This document shows, one piece after another, positions 59,529 through 64,000 of a DNA stretch of 64,000 bases. Position numbers and translations under genes: made by a program. The stretch comes from Desulfosudis oleivorans (GTDB lineage: Bacteria; Desulfobacterota; Desulfobacteria; Desulfobacterales; SURF-7): NCBI GenBank assembly GCA_020723325.1, contig DYJD01000009.1:124001-188000 (forward strand), given 5' to 3'. Under the pieces are notes generated by a model. That model saw only the letters and a list, made by a program, of their open reading frames with translations, did no database searches and was not told where the DNA came from. Position 1 is the first letter of the stretch, and each line of letters starts with the position of its first letter.

Positions 59529-61934
59529 TTAGACCGTTCTGAAATCATTCAGCTCCACCTTGCTGACTGCTTCAGCTTTCAAGGCCCGGTTCAAGGCCTC
59601 CTTGATCACCTTTTTCAGTTGCTCCGGATCGGTTTCACCTGCTTCTTTCTCAAAAAATTCCTTGCTGATGGCTGAATAAACAATGGAGCGGAAAAACGCC
59701 TCCTGCCGGATGATTTCATTGGCAGACTCTGTTTTTTGCAGATCAATGATCACATCAGCGGTAATAAAGGCAATTTTTTCATTACCGGGTGGTGCAAAAA
59801 CAACAAAACCCTTCAGCTCGATTTTAAAATCATGAGCCATTACCGGTGGTTTTTTCTTCTGGGCCGGGGGCGGTTTGGGTATGGATTTAACCGCAACTTC
59901 CGTCTGCATCCCGGTTTGCGAAGCGGTTTTCTTGCCGCGGAAATAATGATATCCGCCCGTTGACGCCAATATCACCAGCAGGATCGAAGCAGCCAAGGCC
60001 ATATACTTGGACCGATACCAGGGACGCCTTAAGGGTCGGAGCGCGGTCTCCTCTTTCTCAGCCAGAATGACCCGATCCACTGGTTCCTGTGGCAGGGCGG
60101 CGGGCTCTTCAGGCTTGCTCTCTTCCGCGGCTCCAAGATCATCCTGCAACAACCGGTCGATTTCATCCTGGGAAACCAGGTCTTTCTTCGGCCTTTCCTT
60201 GGCCTTTTGCACCGGCTGTACCGGCGCTTCTTCATCCACTTCCCGCAGCAACTGATCAATATCGTCCTGGGAAATGATCTCTTCCTCGCCCGTCGACATT
60301 CCGCCGGCCGGGATCGATCCGCCTGGGCCATCTTCGCCCCCCAGCAACCGGTCAATGTCGTCCTGGGAAATGATCTCGGTTTCTTCCAATCCTTTTTTCA
60401 GAGCAACGGTTTCAGCAACATTATCTTCACCCCGTAATAGCCGATCAATGTCATCCTGGGAGATGATCTCGGTGGTGTCGCTTTCCGCTTTCGTGGGAAG
60501 AATTTCAGTCCCGCCTTCATCCTGCAATAGCCGCTCGATATCATCCTGGGAAATGATTTCGGTACTGTCTATTTCAGCTTTCAAGGCAACGGTTTTAGGA
60601 CCGCTCTCATCCTGGAAAAGCCCATCGATATCATCCTGGGAAAAAATATCACTTGTATCTGCCCGGTCTTTCGGCCCCATGCTTTTATCTTCATCACCCT
60701 GATCCAGCATGAGCGAGTCGATTTCATCCTGGGAAATGAGTCCGCTTTCTCCAGCCGCTTTTGTCGGCGACTCCTTTAAGGGTTTTTTCTTGGCTGCGGC
60801 TTTTGCAAGCAGTTCATCCAGTTCGGCTTGGGTGATAAAATTGGAGCGCGCTTCTTCCTCTTCCACCGGGGCTGTTTCAGTCCCGCTCGGTTTTGCCTCC
60901 AATAAAAGCCGATTGATCTCGTCCTGTGTCAGGATCAAGCCGGCATCTTCCGTCGCCGAAGCCTGCTCTTCCAATGTTCCGCTTTTGTGGTAGGACATCA
61001 ACAATTGGTCGATATCAGCTTGAGTCACCAAAGAGGGGATGGGCTCTCCGGCTTGAGCTGTTTTGGGTATTTCGATTTCAGTATTTTCCAAATTAATGCC
61101 GGCCAGCAACTGGTCGATGTCGGACTGGGTTACCATACCGCTATCCGCAGCCGGGGGCTCTTCAACCTTGGGCAGGGGCTCGGACGCACCACCACCGCCG
61201 AATAACTGGTCGATATCGGATTGGGATATCAGACCCGTGTCGGATTCGGCCACAGCCCCGCCGGATCCGCTCTCTTCCTCGGCTCCGGACAGCAAACGAT
61301 CAATTTCAGACGGGGATACCACTCCGCTGTCCGCGGCCGGCGGCTCCTCAACCTTGGGCAAGGGCTCGGACGCACCACCACCACCGAACAACTGGTCGAT
61401 ATCGGATTGGGATATCAGACCCGTATCGGATTCGGCCACAGCCCCGCCGGACCCGCTCTCTTCCTCGACTCCGGACAGCAGGCGATCGATGTCGGATTGG
61501 GATACCACTCCGCTGTCCGCGGCTGGCGGCTCCTCAACCTTGAGCAGGGGCTCGGACACTTCACCGCCGCCGAACAACTGGTCGATGTCGGACTGGGATA
61601 TCAGGCCGGAATCCGACCCGGCTCCGGTCTCCTCCGCCGCGGCCGCAGCCCCGCCGGACCCGCTCTCTTCCTCGGCTCCGGGCGACCGTGAAATCAGCCG
61701 GATTTCATCAGAAATTTCCGCATCAAGGGTCTCCTCGATCTCCTCGGCTTTTTCCAGGGCAAGATCCAGCAGCCGCTCGATTTCATCCAGGCTGACCAGC
61801 TCTGCAGCAGGCCCTGCCCGGCGAACCGGCTCTTCCACGGCCACGGATTCTTCCGAAACCCCCCGCAACAGACGATCAATATCATCCTGGGAGATCTGAT
61901 CGCTTTCAGCATCTTGATGGAGGATATCGTCCAT
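59529..61934 (-). CDS. Multivalent S-Q-D-D-I-D-x-L-L repeat membrane protein with FliL-like C-terminus
   Basis: The 801-residue protein has 18 copies of a 10-residue motif, consensus I-I-S-Q-D-D-I-D-R-L-L, between residues about 12 and 610, separated by acidic Gly/Ser/Glu-rich linkers. A single membrane segment (about 644-665) and a FliL-like domain (about 701-801, with I-E-L-K-G-F-V-V-F and a C-terminal amphipathic helix) follow. The motif resembles the N-terminal peptide of FliM and FliN (L-S-Q-x-E-I-D-A-L-L), the CheY-binding segment of the flagellar switch. Motifs would be cytoplasmic if the FliL domain is periplasmic. The gene follows fliA by 16 bp. Confidence 0.85.
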   Translation of the reverse strand: MDDILHQDAESDQISQDDIDRLLRGVSEESVAVEEPVRRAGPAAELVSLDEIERLLDLALEKAEEIEETLDAEISDEIRLISRSPGAEEESGSGGAAAAAEETGAGSDSGLISQSDIDQLFGGGEVSEPLLKVEEPPAADSGVVSQSDIDRLLSGVEEESGSGGAVAESDTGLISQSDIDQLFGGGGASEPLPKVEEPPAADSGVVSPSEIDRLLSGAEEESGSGGAVAESDTGLISQSDIDQLFGGGGASEPLPKVEEPPAADSGMVTQSDIDQLLAGINLENTEIEIPKTAQAGEPIPSLVTQADIDQLLMSYHKSGTLEEQASATEDAGLILTQDEINRLLLEAKPSGTETAPVEEEEARSNFITQAELDELLAKAAAKKKPLKESPTKAAGESGLISQDEIDSLMLDQGDEDKSMGPKDRADTSDIFSQDDIDGLFQDESGPKTVALKAEIDSTEIISQDDIERLLQDEGGTEILPTKAESDTTEIISQDDIDRLLRGEDNVAETVALKKGLEETEIISQDDIDRLLGGEDGPGGSIPAGGMSTGEEEIISQDDIDQLLREVDEEAPVQPVQKAKERPKKDLVSQDEIDRLLQDDLGAAEESKPEEPAALPQEPVDRVILAEKEETALRPLRRPWYRSKYMALAASILLVILASTGGYHYFRGKKTASQTGMQTEVAVKSIPKPPPAQKKKPPVMAHDFKIELKGFVVFAPPGNEKIAFITADVIIDLQKTESANEIIRQEAFFRSIVYSAISKEFFEKEAGETDPEQLKKVIKEALNRALKAEAVSKVELNDFRTV
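61130..61600 (-). repeat. Recent tandem duplication of a ~186-bp unit inside the repeat gene
   Basis: Units of about 62 codons, each containing two motif copies and the linkers E-P-L-P-K-V-E-E-P-P-A-A and E-E-S-G-S-G-G-A-V-A, are nearly identical in DNA. This suggests recent unequal recombination or slippage and variable repeat number. Confidence 0.8.
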
Positions 61935-61950
61935 TGTCCGGCTCTTGTTT

Positions 61951-62733
61951 TTATTCGTAGAATGTCTTCAGCTTGTTTTTCAATTTGATCAGGGCCATGG
62001 TGTGGATCTGGCAGATCCGGGACTCGGTCAAGCTCAACACCTTGCCGATTTCATTCAAGGTGAGTTCATCATGATAATATAGGGAAATGACCAGTTGTTC
62101 CTTTTCGGAAAGGCCGGTGATGGCCTTGGCCACCACCTGCTTCAATTCTTGCCTGGCAAAATTCCGGGAAGGATCATCCAGGCTGCGAACTCCATCCTGA
62201 AACCGCTTCTGGGACATGGTCTCGTTATCCTGGTTGCGGATGAATTCATCCAGGCTGAGAATGGCCGTGCCGTGTATGTCCGTGAGATGCCGATAGTATT
62301 GATCCAGATTGATCCCGAGTTCCCCGGCGATTTCGCGGTCCTCGGCCGGCCGTCCCTCCCGGGCCTCCACCGTTGCCACCGCTTTTTCAATTTCCCGAAT
62401 TTTCTTGCGCATGGAGCGGGAATACCAGTCCATACTGCGCAGTTCGTCCAGGATGGCCCCGCGGATGCGGTATTCGGCATAGGTCTGCAGATTCACTTCC
62501 TTCTGCGGATCATACTTGTCCACCGCATCAATCAGTCCCATGCAACCGGCGCTGATCAGCTCATCCAACATCACACTGGAGGGCAGCTTGGCCGCCATCT
62601 TGCCGGCAATGCGCTTGACCAGATAAGCGTATTTGACAATCATTGCCTCCCGGACCTGGGGATCAAGGGGCCCTGGATTTATATTTTCGCCGGATTGCTC
62701 GTATTGTAACACCATATATTCCCGTTTCGGCAT
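61951..62733 (-). CDS. fliA: Flagellar sigma-28 factor FliA
   Basis: The 260-residue protein has sigma region 2 (Y-L-V-K-R-I-A-G-K-M, D-L-I-S-A-G-C-M-G-L-I-D-A-V-D-K-Y-D-P, T-Y-A-E-Y-R-I-R-G-A-I-L-D-E-L) and region 4 with L-T-L-N-E-I-G-K-V-L-S-L-T-E-S-R-I-C-Q-I-H. It directs RNA polymerase to late flagellar and chemotaxis genes. Its start lies 5 bp after the flhG stop. Confidence 0.96.
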   Translation of the reverse strand: MPKREYMVLQYEQSGENINPGPLDPQVREAMIVKYAYLVKRIAGKMAAKLPSSVMLDELISAGCMGLIDAVDKYDPQKEVNLQTYAEYRIRGAILDELRSMDWYSRSMRKKIREIEKAVATVEAREGRPAEDREIAGELGINLDQYYRHLTDIHGTAILSLDEFIRNQDNETMSQKRFQDGVRSLDDPSRNFARQELKQVVAKAITGLSEKEQLVISLYYHDELTLNEIGKVLSLTESRICQIHTMALIKLKNKLKTFYE

Positions 62734-62738
62734 TGGGT

Positions 62739-63755
62739 CTATTGTGTGTCTCCCAGCATCTGGGAGGTGCGGAAACCGATAAAGCGTTTTAAGAAAAATT
62801 TTATGTTGCCGTCCGACTCATGCCGCCGGGGCGACTCTAAAATGCCGGCAGCCAGTTTGATGAACTGTTTGCTGCATTCGGCGCCGGGATAAAGGCTCAT
62901 GACCGGTTTGCGGCGCAGCACGGCCTTTCTCATGAGCTCATCCCCTGGAATGAAACCGATATATTCCAGCAGGACCCCGTTCAGGAAGCGGTCCGCCACC
63001 TGGCTCAAATTTTCATACACCGCCTTGGCCACGCTGTTGTCCTTGACCATATTCACGAGGATCTTGAAATGCTTGGTGCCGTGCTGGGTGAACATCACCT
63101 TGATCATGGCATAAGCATCGGTGATGGAAGTCGGTTCATCCGTCACCACAATGATGCATTCGTCGGCCGCCAAATTAAAATACACCACATTGGCGGAAAT
63201 ACCCGCACCGGTATCGATGAGAAACACATCCAGCATGTCATCCAGGGCTTCGAACTCACTCAGAAGGTTCAGTTTCTGACCTTCTGAAAGATGGGTCAGT
63301 TCCGCAACCCCGGAACCGGCCGGAATAATGCGAATCCCCTCAGGACCCTCCACCATTACATCCGCAAGGGATTTTTCGCCGTCGATCACATGGCCCATGT
63401 GATAGGAAGGATTCAAGCCGAAAATGATATCGATATTGGCCAGCCCAAGATCCGCATCAAAGATCAGCACTTTTTTCCCAAGCCGGGCAAAGGCTACTGC
63501 CAAATTCCCCACGATATTGGTCTTGCCCACACCACCCTTGCCGCTGGTTACGGAAATCACCCGCGGGGCATGCTGAATCGAACGGGGCGCCGTGCTGCCG
63601 GAAATCATTCGCCGCCGCGCTTCCACGGCTTTTGTCTCCACAATTTTTCGTAATCCTTGTGCCTGATCCACGTTTCGTCTCCCTTGTGTGATCTGTTCAC
63701 ACCCTTGTTGATCATGATCCTCTACAGGGGTATCTTTGCTGCCGGAATCTGTCAC
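62739..63755 (-). CDS. flhG: MinD-like ATPase FlhG (FleN)
   Basis: A GTG at 63755 follows AGGGGAC. The 338-residue protein has the deviant Walker A motif S-G-K-G-G-V-G-K-T near 73-81, D-A-D-L-G-L-A-N and D-T-G-A-G-I. The N-terminal tail holds Q-G-L-R, which in FlhG binds FlhF to stimulate its GTPase. It sets flagellar number. The gene is 7 bp after flhF. Confidence 0.95.
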   Translation of the reverse strand: MTDSGSKDTPVEDHDQQGCEQITQGRRNVDQAQGLRKIVETKAVEARRRMISGSTAPRSIQHAPRVISVTSGKGGVGKTNIVGNLAVAFARLGKKVLIFDADLGLANIDIIFGLNPSYHMGHVIDGEKSLADVMVEGPEGIRIIPAGSGVAELTHLSEGQKLNLLSEFEALDDMLDVFLIDTGAGISANVVYFNLAADECIIVVTDEPTSITDAYAMIKVMFTQHGTKHFKILVNMVKDNSVAKAVYENLSQVADRFLNGVLLEYIGFIPGDELMRKAVLRRKPVMSLYPGAECSKQFIKLAAGILESPRRHESDGNIKFFLKRFIGFRTSQMLGDTQ

Positions 63756-63762
63756 CGTCCCC

Positions 63763-64000
63763 TTACATCCGGTTGAAAATCAGCCGCGATATGGTCTGGC
63801 GGCTGGCGGGCAGGATGTCTTCCGGTACATTCTGCCCGTTGGTGATGAACGAAATCGGCAGGCGATAGTCCAACAACTGATCAATAATGCCGCCGCGCTG
63901 ATTGGTTTCATCAATCTTGGTAAAAATATAGGTCTGGGGCTTCAGCACCGCAAAACGTTCAACCGCGGCCTTCATATCCGCCCGCCGGGTGGTGGCGCTG
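63763..64000 (-). CDS. flhF: Flagellar GTPase FlhF, C-terminal part
   Basis: The frame continues past the right edge; 79 residues are visible. S-A-T-T-R-R-A-D, F-T-K-I-D-E-T-N (the GTP-binding T-K-x-D) and P-E-D-I are those of the SRP-type GTPase FlhF, which fixes flagellum position at the pole. Only the last portion of the G domain is here. It heads the flhF-flhG-fliA operon. Confidence 0.92.
   Translation of the reverse strand, partial: SATTRRADMKAAVERFAVLKPQTYIFTKIDETNQRGGIIDQLLDYRLPISFITNGQNVPEDILPASRQTISRLIFNRM

Noticed and set aside
61130-61600. CRISPR-like repeat array
   Set aside because: The repeat is coding, in frame, about 186 bp long, and without short unique spacers.
61063-61899. 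278-codon plus-strand Ser/Pro repeat frame opposite the flagellar repeat gene
   Set aside because: Low-complexity mirror of the S-Q-D-D-I-D-x-L-L repeats; the minus-strand protein has an ordered motif, a membrane segment and operon context.

Overview
The window looks like the chromosome of a flagellated, sulfur-metabolising Desulfobacterota (deltaproteobacterial) bacterium. This is inferred from the minus-strand flhF-flhG-fliA cluster at the right edge, two NDP-forming acyl-CoA synthetases, a pirin, a FIST sensor, a hybrid kinase and the moderately GC-rich host genes. No rRNA, tRNA or CRISPR array was seen, and the species cannot be named from the sequence.

Layout. 1-2017 (minus): a membrane-maintenance operon of a PspA/IM30 protein, a YqiJ-like protein and a YqiK-type flotillin (cut by the window edge). 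2.1-20.6 kb: ordinary housekeeping and regulatory genes (Mrp ATPase, SUMF1-domain protein, acyl-CoA synthetase, PP2C/SpoIIE phosphatase, pirin, AAA/DUF4143 ATPase, two glycosyltransferases, a YebG pair, an FCD-type GntR regulator with a geranylgeranyl-reductase-like flavoprotein). Interspersed repeats and gene remnants lie between them.

21.1-33.2 kb is the accessory region. About a dozen small plus-strand genes with mixed, mostly low GC are separated by structured spacers that carry integron attC features (RYYYAAC-like start, imperfect inverted arms, GTTRRRY-like end). No integron integrase lies in the window, so this is a cassette array lacking its integrase (CALIN-type), or the distal part of a chromosomal integron. 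An imperfect repeat of about 220 bp occurs twice (20911-21134 and 23951-24172), and each copy ends at a GTTCKGT core-like site, as a duplicated attI/leader would. Cassette cargo includes a GNAT acetyltransferase, an AHL-lactonase-like MBL enzyme, an Imm42-like protein, zinc-ribbon proteins and a 1073-residue protein with an Mrr-like nuclease signature that may be a defence gene.

33.2-46.7 kb: RsgA, a GH13 enzyme without its usual N-terminal domain, an NDH-2-type oxidoreductase, a Nudix hydrolase, a sulfur/cysteine block (MOSC, CysK, M50 protease, cysteine-desulfidase-like), a second acyl-CoA synthetase with reversed domain order, a chemoreceptor and MutY. 47.2-52.8 kb (plus): an envelope cluster of FadL-like porin, exported caspase-like protease, DUF4384 protein, two YbjQ-like proteins and an M48 protease.

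53.1-64 kb (minus): lipoprotein, hybrid kinase, FIST protein, then flagellar genes. Between fliA and the smaller flagellar genes lies the most unusual gene of the window. It encodes an 801-residue membrane protein with 18 copies of a peptide resembling the FliM/FliN N-terminal CheY-binding motif (S-Q-x-x-I-D-x-L-L), followed by one membrane segment and a FliL-like C-terminal domain.
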